The notes below the pieces were generated by a model, which was given only the letters and a program-made list of their open reading frames with translations, had not been told where the DNA came from and did not search any database. A stretch of 64,000 nucleotides of DNA, from contig QEYB01001179.1 of the NCBI GenBank assembly GCA_017562135.1, positions 841,001-905,000 of the forward strand. The letters run 5' to 3'. The position numbers and the translations under genes are program-made. Within the stretch, counting starts at the first letter, position 1; the number at the start of each line of letters is the position of its first letter. The DNA comes from Dipylidium caninum (Eukaryota > Platyhelminthes > Cestoda > Cyclophyllidea > Dipylidiidae). Shown piece after piece: positions 37,401 to 48,800 of this stretch.

Positions 37401-39136
37401 ATTTGACTCCTCAACTTTTACTAGGGGTTTTTTCGTCAATGCCACTAGCATGTAGTCTGTTGGTGTATGATTTCATTAGTGATAGGCAACGAAATGCCCT
37501 TTACTCCCTATTTTACAAATTTTTATTCAAAATAATCTCCTAAATGGTGCAGGATTAGTTGCGATGATACTCACAATAAAATTTAGGGTTCGCTTTCTAT
37601 GAATTCTTAGTTGTGGCGTTCCAAACGTCTCCTTTGCGAATCGATGCGACTGGAGGAATCTCGTCCTCCTCCTCCAAGTCGTCTGTCACGGTCAAATCTG
37701 GGGAGTATTAGTGAGTCTCTGGCCGAGTCCTCCCGTGAAGAAGCACGTGGAACAGCGAGCGAGCAGTTCTCGAGCCTCCTCGCCCCCCGTGTCTCCTCCT
37801 TCGCAATGGCTCGGGCCTCCTCCAGCCAGGACCAGGAGCAAGAGGGTCGTAGCTTCCACATGCCAATATCGACGCAGAGTATTACCATTCCCGAGGAGGA
37901 GATGCAACCGCCTAAAGAGTCTGCACAGGTGCCATCCGAGGGTGAGAGGGAGATAGCGAAAAAGGCCCAGGGGCAGTTTTCCTTCATCTCCTAATGCCGT
38001 TTTCGTGCTCTCTTACAGTTCTGCCTCCACAGGACCCATCACAAATGGCCTCGACTGTTGAGGGTAAGCTGCAGTTTCATCAACACTGAGCCCCTCATGT
38101 ATGCAATGAGAAATGGCGCAAACACAACTCCTATTTCGTCCTTATCTGAATGCAGCTATTGCAATGTTAGGTACGAAGCTGGTGACCCACGAACGAGCTC
38201 ATATAAAGGGTATAGACGTGACGGCATTCACTCATTTGATGTTCTTGAGTGGCATGTTGAGAACTTCAACAGGCCTGATCTAGTCAAGTCTCGGTGTTCA
38301 CCAACTGTTTTTACAGCGTTCACCTCACACTGGCGGCTTTCGTTTGTCCCTTTTCTTGTCTCCTTGTGTGAAGGAGGTTTTTGAGGTGGATTTGGTTATC
38401 GTTGAAGCAAAAAATGTAGAGTCACTACTCCAACATTTATTATTTACGTTTAGACTGCTTATGTCTTTTTAACTTTGATCTTATAGTCAGGGAGTTGATT
38501 TAACACTCGTTTCACTTCTTCAGCACCACCACCGGAGGCGTCCCACGTGCCACCAGTGCCCGAAGGTAAGTGTTTGGGGGGGGGGGGGGGGAAAGGCCTC
38601 TTCTGACGTGGTTGTGAGCAGGAGATATGAAGTTAGACTTTGGGAGCACATTAAATGCATCATGCAGTCAATGAGGTTGACTCTCCCTGTCAAGGTGTTT
38701 TATTTCTCTCCTTTAATTGCATAGCACCGGCATCACAGTCTTCAGCGCTTCTCTCCGGTGTCCCCGCCTTTTACGCCACGGAATCAGCACTTTGGGAGTA
38801 GGTTTATTCTCGTCCCCCCCGCTTCCGCCCCCTCCCTCCCTCCCCACTTTCACCATTCTTATTTGCTTTTATTAGCACTGTCAAAGAAGTATTCGACAGC
38901 GGTGAATCAATGGTGGAATTTTCGCAACTTTTATCACCTTCCTGCAGTAGAAAACAGGCGGCCAAAACATTCCACCACCTGCTATGTGCCAACCTCGAAT
39001 TATTATATATTAATGTCCCTTTTTGCTGAATAATTTTTTATGTTTTTTGGTTGTAGGTCTGTTGAAGAAGGGTCAAGTTCGAGCTTCTCAAGCTGCGGCA
39101 TATGAACCAATTTTTATAACTGCCCCGAAATCTTAA
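31448..39136 (+). CDS. REC8: REC8-type kleisin, meiotic cohesin subunit (21 exons)
   Basis: Alpha-kleisin that closes the SMC1-SMC3 ring and holds sister chromatids together in meiosis. Exons: 31448-31503, 31537-31608, 31647-31765, 31876-31948, 32053-32173, 32207-32290, 32322-32446, 32483-32524, 32562-32651, 32721-32774, 32915-32962, 33266-33310, 34093-34140, 35431-35577, 36776-37088, 37611-37941, 38019-38063, 38524-38565, 38725-38797, 38876-38985, 39057-39136. They total 2118 nt, 705 residues. The N-terminal kleisin domain shows MFYSNDLL, LWLAATRG and RLSLYLSAQL, closer to REC8 than to RAD21. Next come FSFQARAEDITL, a six-Arg run before NCKLLVDEVRQLS, and a C-terminal winged helix (FSQLL, RKQAAKTFHHLL, LLKKGQVRASQAAAYEPIF). 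Six introns are 31-38 bp. The weakest exon calls are 34093-34140 and the small exons 17-18. RAD21L is the main alternative. Confidence 0.85.
35743..36284 (-). repeat. Left arm of a 541-bp inverted repeat (in kleisin intron)
   Basis: Nearly identical, in reverse complement, to 39696-40236 with only a few mismatches and one indel. It lies wholly within the kleisin intron 35578-36775. Both arms carry the same open frame (about 118 codons in this arm, 35794-36150 minus), with shared segments such as DDWVHQLTPWEVSLATIE. It has no recognisable domain. Likely a copy of a dispersed non-autonomous element. No target-site duplication or terminal motif was obvious. Confidence 0.85.
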
Positions 39137-39657
39137 TGCTTTCTCTACCACCTTTTAAATCTCGCGTTTTACACCTCATTCTGAAGCCTTTTCTACTGAA
39201 ATTTTGGTAAATATTGTCTTTTTCAACCGTCGTTGCTTTTTCAAAAAAACGCTCCGGGGTGCAGTACAAAGCAGGACCGAATGATGGGAGTTTTAGCCCT
39301 TAAGTCGAGCGGTGGGGAGGTGTTCAGGCTATTTTCCCGTGGGTTCTTCGCCCAACTTGTCTTTACGACTGTCAATGTGGGGAACCACTTGTGTGGTCGT
39401 CTTGCCAACGTAACTTTTGAGCTCTCGGGGCTGCTTCGAGGCCCTTCACCGGCTCGGTGGACGCCTCCCGTCGAGCAGCGTCTGGCAGGACCGCCGCCTA
39501 CTCTGCTGCACCCCTTGTCAAATGTCGCCCAGCTCACTCGGCCCCCCGGGCTACACGTCATTCCTGCAATTGTGGAAGGTTCTTGTTGGCTTTGGACAGT
39601 TCAGTGGTGCTGATGATGAAACACTTTTGACAAGCGGTCCTCCTTTCGTAAGGTTAA

Positions 39658-39663
39658 AATAAA
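39658..39663 (+). terminator. Candidate poly(A) signal of the kleisin gene
   Basis: AATAAA about 520 bp after the kleisin stop and 33 bp before the right arm of the inverted repeat. Usage is inferred. Confidence 0.35.
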
Positions 39664-39695
39664 GAATCGGTGAAACACTTAATTGAAAGCAAATC

Positions 39696-40236
39696 ACGCC
39701 AGTGTTGATTCGGTCGGTTGTCAAGTGGCAGTGCATGGCTGCCAACCGTGAGAAACCTCGTGAAATGGTCGCGCCTCTCTCTACTGCCTCAGCAGTCTCC
39801 GACCGACATTTCCGCTTGTGCAGACACGGTGATTGCGACTTCCTCGCCGATTGACTTGCGATGCCTCGAGGACGACTGGGTACACCAGCTTACTCCGTGG
39901 GAGGTATCTTTGGCCACCATCGAAACGTCCGCGCTTACCGGACCACAGGTTGAAGGTGTTTCATCGTCTGTGTGCGTGTGTGCTTGTGGTGACAGGAAGA
40001 GCCAAGGAGGAGTCGAGGAAGAGCCAAGGAGGAGGAGGCAGCAGAAGAGTTGGAGTTGCTCTATTCACCATGGCCGCCTCGTAGAGCGATTGGGAGTCAC
40101 TCAACGCATTTCGCTGAATGCGTTGTGTATGCTGCAGAAACAGTGGGGAGAAGCCGTTTCTCCTGATGTGATCTCGACCGACTAGACTGACAGGTGAGAC
40201 TCCACAGCGCGTGACTTGAGCTTTATGACATGGCAT
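39696..40236 (+). repeat. Right arm of the 541-bp inverted repeat
   Basis: Reverse complement of 35743-36284. It begins with acgccagtgttgattcggtc and ends with catgacat-type sequence at 40236. Here the shared frame extends to 155 codons (39718-40185). Two substitutions are visible in the shared peptide (Pro/Ser and Leu/Val), so the copies are recent or homogenised. It lies 560 bp beyond the kleisin stop, in the opposite orientation to the left arm. Confidence 0.85.
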
Positions 40237-43200
40237 AACTTAACTGATACGATAAAATCTCACATTCTTCCTCGGGGTTGTTGTGTTTTCCTTCTCCGAC
40301 CTCAACTTCCTCCAAAAATGCAGTTTAGTGAGAGACTCACTGTTTTCTAAATGTGAATCACAACCTATGGCAAGTCCGCCATCTCCCAAAGCTGATGAAA
40401 TCCTATTTTCCTTGACATTTGATGTCTAAGACATTAACTTTTTCGTCTCTACCTGGCTGTCACGTTGTAATATATCGGGGGAGAGTGGACGTCGCCTTCG
40501 CAACGTTGATGTATACAAGAAACTATTTTCACACTCCTCTCTTTCTTATGTAAGAAAAGTTTGGAAGTAGAATAAACAGTAAACAAATCTCTTGACAGTT
40601 CATTTGTTTGGGTTGCCACCTCAGCTGCTCGCTGGTACAACAATCAGAGATACGAGCCGCACGGTTTTCCCCTATTTCCGTTGTCTTCTTTCATCCTGCG
40701 GATCCTGGTAGTTGGTTTACGCGTTGTACTTTTTGCGCCCTCCTTTCACGTTCAACTGAGAATTGGGAATTCGCCCTTTTGTAGGAGTTAAAGTCTTGAT
40801 GAAGATGCTCCGACAAGCATTCCTGCGGTGGAGGTTATTAACTAAAACTCCTTTACCATGCAAACACAACATCGCGTGTCATTTGTTTCACTGTCACCAA
40901 ATTTCATTTTTCGAACGGTTTCCGGATCCCGCCTCTGGGGAGTTTGAAATCCCCAACCGACTGAAGTGAAACCCCCCTGGGACTTCGTGACACATCAATT
41001 GGAAGAGAGGGCAAATCGCCTGACAAGGGGATGTCGTGGTTTGGGGAGATGACGACATTGATGTGAGGACATAAGTGGATGTGTCCATAATCAGGCTGGT
41101 TTTTTAACTAAATCCACTTGTCAAACATCCGCCTTAATCTCACCCACATTACCTTGTGCGGCCAATTCACCTCATGCTAGTCCGTCCAGATGGTCATTTT
41201 AATTATTAAAATATCGGAAATTAATTAACACAAACTAATTAATCGACTGCACAAATTGACAACAGGTGGTTCGTAGGGCAACGCCTTCCTAAATCGTCCC
41301 AACTACGATTTCAACTGGTGTATTCACTCGCTGACACAGAAAATCCATGAAATTACTTGCATTTCCTATGAACAGGAAAGACTGTACCTTTTAAAATTGG
41401 CCATATCAAATCGAAAATTATTTTCAATGCAGTAAACAGTGTATTACTATGGCATGTCACTCCCCCGAGACTTATAAAATGCTTTCTTTTGGACGCCACT
41501 CCCTTCGGCAGAAAGAATTCCGACCTTATAGCCAATTTAACTACTCTCCCTGGGTGGCACTGCATTCGGTATCAATATTGGAAATCGATAGCGAGTCTTT
41601 TGTCAATCGATAAGTGCAAACAGGTGGAACTCGTCTTGGGTGGTGAACAATGATGTTGCGGCGGTCGGCGTGTTGACGAGAGATTAACTTCGGCAACTGC
41701 CTTAATGCTGACAAATTCTAACCCGATGTTCTTCGACGTCAGGTACTTATAGAACAGGGGGGAACCGAAAGTGACATGTGTAAATGTCAGAATGATAGCG
41801 CTTCACTGCAGCTAAAGTATTTGGGACGATTTCAGTGTAAACAACTTCAAAAGACGTGAATAACACGTTAGCTCGATTGGGAAGGATTTAGCAGTGACTA
41901 CAGGTGGGGTCAAACAGAGGGCTAATGACAGAAGGTTAGTGTCGAACTCCATTGTTATTGACGTTGCATGTTGTTGGCTATTTGTCCCATGTGTATCAGA
42001 TAAATTGCAGCTTACATGAGGAAAACTGACTTCCAATTGTTTGCCTAGGGTTAGATGGCAATGTGACTGCGATTATTACTTCGGTCGCGCTGTGTCACCG
42101 ACCGAGTTTAATTGGAATGTGCATCCTTCGCATATGACACTTAGTTGGATGAGACAGTCGAGAAAGAAGTCACAAATTTTTCACAATGCGATGTATTAGT
42201 ATTGTACTGTACTGTCTACTGCGTGAAGGTCCAAAGTGTGGACTTTTAGTGATCGACACCATTTATGATGTTCTTCCGATTGTTTCGCGAGGAGGTAAAA
42301 CCTGATGACACAGTCAATTCTCTTTTACGTTTACTCATCTTCGGGCGTACTGTAGCTTTCAATTTTTCCGCCTCTACAATTAGGGATTAAAACAGTATTG
42401 TGTTTAAAACCGAGTATTAGCTTTAAATTATGTTGTTAAAGAATGCAGCATAATTTAAATATGACTATTTACTTATTATAATCAGTAGAATTGTCAACTG
42501 TTCAGGGCAGGAGTCGGGCTGCAGCGGCGTATTTATATTCTTTAACAATTATTGTCGTCATCATCTCTCAAAAATCGATTATCATTCTTCCGAGACCCTG
42601 TAGCCTTTAGTTCTCCTCCGTTCGAAGCCACGTATTGTTGCCATATGCCAGAGAATTAATAATAAATTCAAAAGCTTATTTTCCATAAACACCGCCCCAA
42701 ATGTAAGTATAGTAACGAAGATATATTATTATACACATTTAACGTTATGTTTAGAGTAGATTTTACTCAATTTTTTCCACTACCGCGGAGAACGGTAAAA
42801 TGCGCGTTGTCCTTAATGCTATCGAGCGGTGGTAACACACACCAGAGGAAGGCTCTATTGTGATGACTCTGTAATTGTTTCCCGCCTGCTTTACTGAACT
42901 TGAAGGAGAGGGGGAAGGAAGGGAAGAGGGATATTGTTTTACCCTTATTGAAAATTAGTATATGGATGGTATTTTGTTCACTCCTTACGTACGTTACCAG
43001 CGAAATTTCCTCTTTAGTCGGCTTGCTATTTGCTAAATCCTAATTAAGAAGGCTATCCTTGGTATGTTATGCTATGGTTCGTACCCGTTTCACATGTAAG
43101 AGCCCAAAATTGCCTTATTATTTTTCAGCATCTTGTGCACATCAGGCCACTGGTACAAATATTCGCTCATGGTTTATTTTGGCGGATTACGTTTCGGCTG

Positions 43201-45690
43201 ACTTACTTCTTTTTCCTATAAATTGTCACTAAAGATGTTGTTTTTAACCCTATTATAGCAGATCTTACCCAGACAGTTTGCGCATGCACTCAGGAAAATA
43301 ATCTTAGTTTTTAACCGTGTCTGTTGCTTGCGATGTCACTGTATTTTCAGTAGTTCGCTATCGTGTTTTATTGCCACTTTGAGTGCATTAAACTCCGCAT
43401 GGTAACTATTGAACTGATGACCTTAGCGCTATGCTCACCCAACGGTGTCGGTAATTACACATTTGTTGGCTCAATAATAAGAGATGGCATTTTAGCTACT
43501 GCTCATAGATATTAACTTGGCAAATTATAAATCGAAAGGCCTCCCGGACTGCAAGTCCCTCCTTTTACCTGAAAGATTTGGTGAATTTTAGTTCACATTG
43601 AGTCAGCTGAGCAAAAGTACGAATGGCGCGATATATTTGTTCCGATCTTTCATAAATTATCATCCGATGCGTCGTAATTTATCTGGTTGCCCCACCGTCT
43701 CTCGGCTCGCATATGCCAATCCCAGCATTTTGAAAATCAAACTTAAACAGTTATGATTTGGCTCAGTAACTAAGTAGTTCGTGGGCTTATAAAAGTGCAT
43801 CCCAACTAACCTTATTCGTTCCGTTAAGGTCAGTGATGAACGCTGAATGATGTTCATTTTCGATATTTACGTAACCGTAAATTTCATGCAACCTCCTTTT
43901 TTCGAGCGGAGGTGAACTAAGTTGAGTCCGCTGTTTAACATAACATTGAATAATCAACAACCATTTTGGAATTTTGAGTAGCAACAAAAAGGGAGGATGA
44001 AAGCACAACAATGGTGTAATATGAGTACTTCAGAGGCAAATAATGAAGGTAACTGCGCTTTATCCCGCGCGGCCCTGTTGTCCCTCTCTAATTCACCAGA
44101 GAAATCATGGTCCACTTTCAAGTGCCAAAGAAAATTTTAATACACTGCCAAAGTTGACAAAATTATTCTCACAATGCGCCAGATCTAGTCCCTACGGTAA
44201 AGGCAGTAATGTGAATTTGACAGGCACTCTAAAGGCACCTTACTGAGGTCTTTACATTTATAGTCTTCTGCTGACACTCGACCCTTCCGAACCCGTTTAT
44301 ACGGGCCACTTCCTACACGAGCCGAATTTTTCATTACTCGGAAAACCCAACTAAATAAAATTGTGAATTCATTTGGAAAAATAATTTTAATAGACTATCT
44401 CTTTGGTTAAATGGGAATGTGTGTCCCAAGATGCATGGTGAACATATCCATTTGACCAGCGCCACATCCGAGGCTTGGGATTGTAGGGGACAAGGACTAC
44501 ATTTGACTCGGAACATTGTGCTATTTTAGTACGTAATGCAACGATTGACCTAGCACCAGAGCGTCTGTTGCGACACCGTGCTTCTGAGTCGGACGCCGGT
44601 AGCCTTGAAGTGAGTCCAACAGCGACGGCGGTTAAATGTCAGTCTTTCGTCGAAACCTCCTCTGTTTGCGAGGAGAATAAGACACTGTAAGACTGGCAGG
44701 AATGTCCGTCAAGCCGGAATGGAAAAATCACTGGCTGGGAGCCGAAAATTCACAAATCTTCTACTTTGAAGAATACTCGTTCAGGAAAATTCCTCATAAG
44801 TTTAGTGTAGGGTCACTAACCCATCAGCCTACTTCATTAATAAGGTGTAGTACACAGACGGCCTCTTCTGATAACATCGTTCGCGCAACCAGTGGACTTG
44901 AAGATACGTAGGATGGTTGCAACCATACCTTCGTGTGGCTGTGGGGGAAGCAAATCGTCTCCATGTGTTGGGGAAACACTAGAATTCAGCAGACATCTCA
45001 CTCCTCTCTGAATTCTCCTCCTTTTGTCAAGAATTGAAATATGGTATCAAATCAAGAATTGTTAATTTAAAAATCACCTCTGCGATGTTGACTATTCTGA
45101 GGTAGAAGATAGCGTTCCCCCGACCATATTTCACGCCAGATGCCTCTTTGTTGACTTGCCTGCATCACTAAAATTTACGTGAGTCTGGCCAAGTGACAAT
45201 GCCTTAACAACATTAGAAGTTTGGAGGCGCGTGGTGGTGGGACGAATGGGACTGTTACAGTGGTAAAGCGAACTTTTGCCGTCCCACTCGCTTCTACTTC
45301 GAAAAAGTCAGCTTCTCGTGAACCCTTCTCAATTCCCTTTAAATATGATGGAAAGTCTTTCTTTTGGGATTTTTTTTAAATCAGCAATTCGAGACATCTT
45401 CCCACCAAGTTTAAATCGAGGATGGTGAAGTTGAACGGTTTAGGTAGGCTGTTAAACAAAGTTATTGCATGCTTATTTGGTGAACAGAACCAATAATTTC
45501 AGTGTTAAATTAAAATTTTTTACACAAACTCGATGTACTTTAATTCCATCGACCTTTCAGATGTCGTGCTGCTGCACTTTTCCCGGTAATCTCAGGACAC
45601 CGTCGTGTCCCCAAGCGGAAATTTCTCATCTGTCCTGACGTGGTCGTTCGAGTGTGCGCCTGCACGCGTGTTCCTGCACGTGCCGTCGCG
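40237..45690. other. Intergenic region, nothing recognised
   Basis: About 5.4 kb, AT-rich in the middle (41200-44000). Only short open frames of 60-75 codons on both strands, with no motif, splice-linked series or repeat arms found. Confidence 0.5.
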
Positions 45691-45698
45691 GGCAGCTG

Positions 45699-45890
45699 AT
45701 TGGTGGACTGGTGTGCACTCAGGTGGGTCCGATGGACTATCCAATAGCACCTTCCTGTCTGCTGATTGGTCAATTGAATGTGTGTTGACCTGGCGCGTCA
45801 AGGTCAAATGATGCTTATAAAAGGAGGCTTTTGGGGCTCTACATTGAAGTTTAACCACCTGTGGTGTTTGGTGAGTGATACCGGTGAGTG
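45699..45890 (+). promoter_or_regulatory. TATA/CCAAT promoter-like block with downstream splice donors
   Basis: A canonical TATAAAAGG lies at 45816-45824. Upstream are ATTGG (inverted CCAAT) at 45699 and 45765 and CCAAT at 45741, plus an AGGTCA half-site near 45801. The flanks are GC-richer than the surroundings. Transcription would start near 45846. Two strong donor-like GTGAGT sites follow at 45871 and 45884, so the first exon would be short and non-coding. The next coding region on this strand is the AMSH gene at 53610, whose ATG is preceded by an acceptor. No expression data; the reading rests on motif spacing. Confidence 0.45.
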
Positions 45891-48800
45891 ATGCTGGTGG
45901 CGGCGATTTCTGGTTCTCCGAATGTCACCATGCTGAAGTAGTCCGGTTTTGACGCTCTTTTTGAAGGCAGGTTTAAACTCCCGTCGATTCTAACGCTATC
46001 TTCCTCCTCGAACGGCTTCTCCTTTATCAAACGCGTTGAGTCATGGCGCCACTTGTAAAAACTTCGATTCTTCTCTGTAGCCTTAATCGGGTAAATAAAT
46101 TTTCATACCTTTTTTATTGACTGTATTTCTTACATCAACGTGCCACCCCTTTTTATGCATTACCTCATGCCTGCTTTCATTCCTCCCTATCTCTTTCCTG
46201 TACCTCTCGGTTGACGGCTTGGTCAGTGGGTCTATCTGCCCGGTAATCTAGACAGATCTCTTCATATCGTCTTACGATTATCCGTTGGTAGGTCACCGGG
46301 TAGATAACAACCCACTGAACAATGCCTCATACGACTTTGCATGCGTAGTCTTTGAATTATTGTTTCTAAATTGAATTCAGCTAAGTCTGTACGGAATGTC
46401 CGTCCGGTAACCATGATAAAATCTGGTTTCAACCGCCAGGTCACCGGGTAGACATTCCTTTCTGACTGGCTTCAATCAACACCACACTCAATTTTTTGCC
46501 ATCTCCTCCACCTATCTGCCGTGAACGCGTGCCAGTTTTGCCCCGTCCACCTAACCACGACGGCTTGATCAGTGGGGTATGTCTTCTCTGTGTTCTTGCC
46601 AATGCTTTCACACAGAACGCCGAGAAGACTATAACCAACTGAGCACAGCCCCAGACATCGAGGACTCGGCAAACTCACGCGTTCTGCATTCATTTACGTT
46701 CTTTTACCATCCTTCAGGGTAAATCGGTCGGAACCTTGAGAGAACACTCTCCAGCATTCGTCCATTGCCCTTTTCTTTAGATCTAATCGAGGGAGAAGAA
46801 CATCGGTGATATCGGTGCGTGGGGAAGACCACCTTACTCGTCGGTGGCTACCTTAGCCAACTTCTCGACTGCTTTTATCGGTTCGCCGACTTAAAACTAA
46901 CTTTTCCCATCTCTCATGTACAAGGCAACATTAGCGGCTGGAAAACTCTTGGCATAGGTCATTGTAGGTTTGGTTAAACAGTCCCACGGTGCGCGGTTTT
47001 CGGCGCTGTTCCGTTCAGTTGACTTGTGCAAAGTAGGGTCACCTAATTCGAGGCCCTGCGATGCCCGTTAAATGCGAAGAGGTTCGTGACTACTGCCGCG
47101 GTTCCCTCTCCAGAATAGCCACTGCATGTACTATCGTAGAAGCGTGCTCTTCACTACTTCCTCTTGGCGGCTCGGATTCATCCACGTCAGTCTGGCAGAC
47201 GCACAAATCACCTGCGCCATGGGGATTAACACGCGGTGTGGGTGACTGGTGGCTCAGACGGCTCAGACGACCATGACAGTAGCCAAAGCACACAAGTCGT
47301 CTGGATGTGAGTTGACACGCAACAAACAAGCCAAGGACTTGGGCTCCAGGGCCCAGGATGCAGCCAGTCAGCCGGCGCTTGATCAGCTTGCTCATCTTGT
47401 CAGATGTGGTCTGTGAGACGTGGCACCAACGCCTAGTGCGAGTGGATGCAACCGACGAAATCTCCTCCTCTCCTCGTTGTCATGATCCGACAAGCCAACA
47501 CTGAGAAATGAAAGACCCGTTGGAAGTTGTCCGCATTTTAACAAAGGACTCTTAAATAAACGTAGATGGGAGGTGGAGTCCATTGAGACTTTTTTGCAGA
47601 GCCCGTAACTGTCACCGAATAAAATCAGTGTACACTTTCCTTCCTACAGCAAAGTGCCACCGGTATTTGACTGCCAAATCTAGTGCATGTTCTCACATTC
47701 TTTGACAACGTCCTCGCTGACGTGTAAAATGTCACTCACTCCTGCGAGCGATCGACTCTCGCATGTCTCTTGCCTCACTGCCGCGGAAGGAGCATGACAT
47801 TGGCGAAAACCCCTGAGCTGGCACAACTCACGGCACTGTTTGATCTGTTAACTCACATGACTTAAGTGTGTAATACAAATGAACTACTCGTGTGCTTTCT
47901 GTCTCCGGTGGGTCCTGGACAACCCGGGTTTGGTGGCAAGTTGTCTTAATGGCACACCTTTCTCCCCTCTAATCGCCTCGCAGCACCGAAGCCGTCGAGT
48001 TCCATTAGGCGGGCAAGTGGCATGCCTGAAGAGAGTACCGGGGTGCTTGATTGCTGGAATGGCGGCCACCTCGAAGTCCCTTCGAGCGGATGAGTAAGGA
48101 GACGCAGAGTTTAGGCCTTCCAGACCACTTTCTAAACGCCGTGGTGCCGTAGTCAATAGAGCAGCCAGACGAAACTGAAGTAGTCCTTGCGGAAGCAAGT
48201 TTGCGAAACTGCAGCTACCACAAGGGCACCGATGGCGAGGACGATCGCAGACTCATAACAGCCGTTGAAAGGTCTGGAACGCTACTTAACTGGCCATTTT
48301 ATACGATATTTATCCACTCAAGTCCTCCTCTGTTGTCATGACAACGGGATTCAAGTGGTTGAATCAAGACGAGTTGACAACCCAACCAAAACGCTTAGGC
48401 GGCGCTTCGAAGCATGAGCTCTCTCTTTTTCTCTCTTATCAGGCGACATGGCCCGTCGTCTCGCAGTGTCGCCGGCAAATTCACACTCACACTTACGGGT
48501 ATGTGCACGCACGAGTCTGGGAGGCGAAGCATTCTGTTATCGTTCTCACCACGCCAAAGAGTTGGGATGTCAAAGACGCTCGTCCACTTATCCCTCCATT
48601 GCACTAGGTGAAGTTCTACGCCTCCATCTGTTCCGCCTGCCTTGACGACGCCTTGGAGGTTGCCTTGGTCCTAGGAAAGTGCGATTAAAAAGGAGGCGAA
48701 ATTCACGTTCCTCGCCACCTTCCAGTGCTGGTATTTGACTGGTCAGTTTTAAATAACGGGGAATAGAACTTCCAAGAACAAGTTTAAATAACTAAAATGA

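Noticed and set aside
37607..37987. 126-codon minus-strand frame and an overlapping plus frame in another register
   Set aside because: Shadows of kleisin exon 37611-37941.
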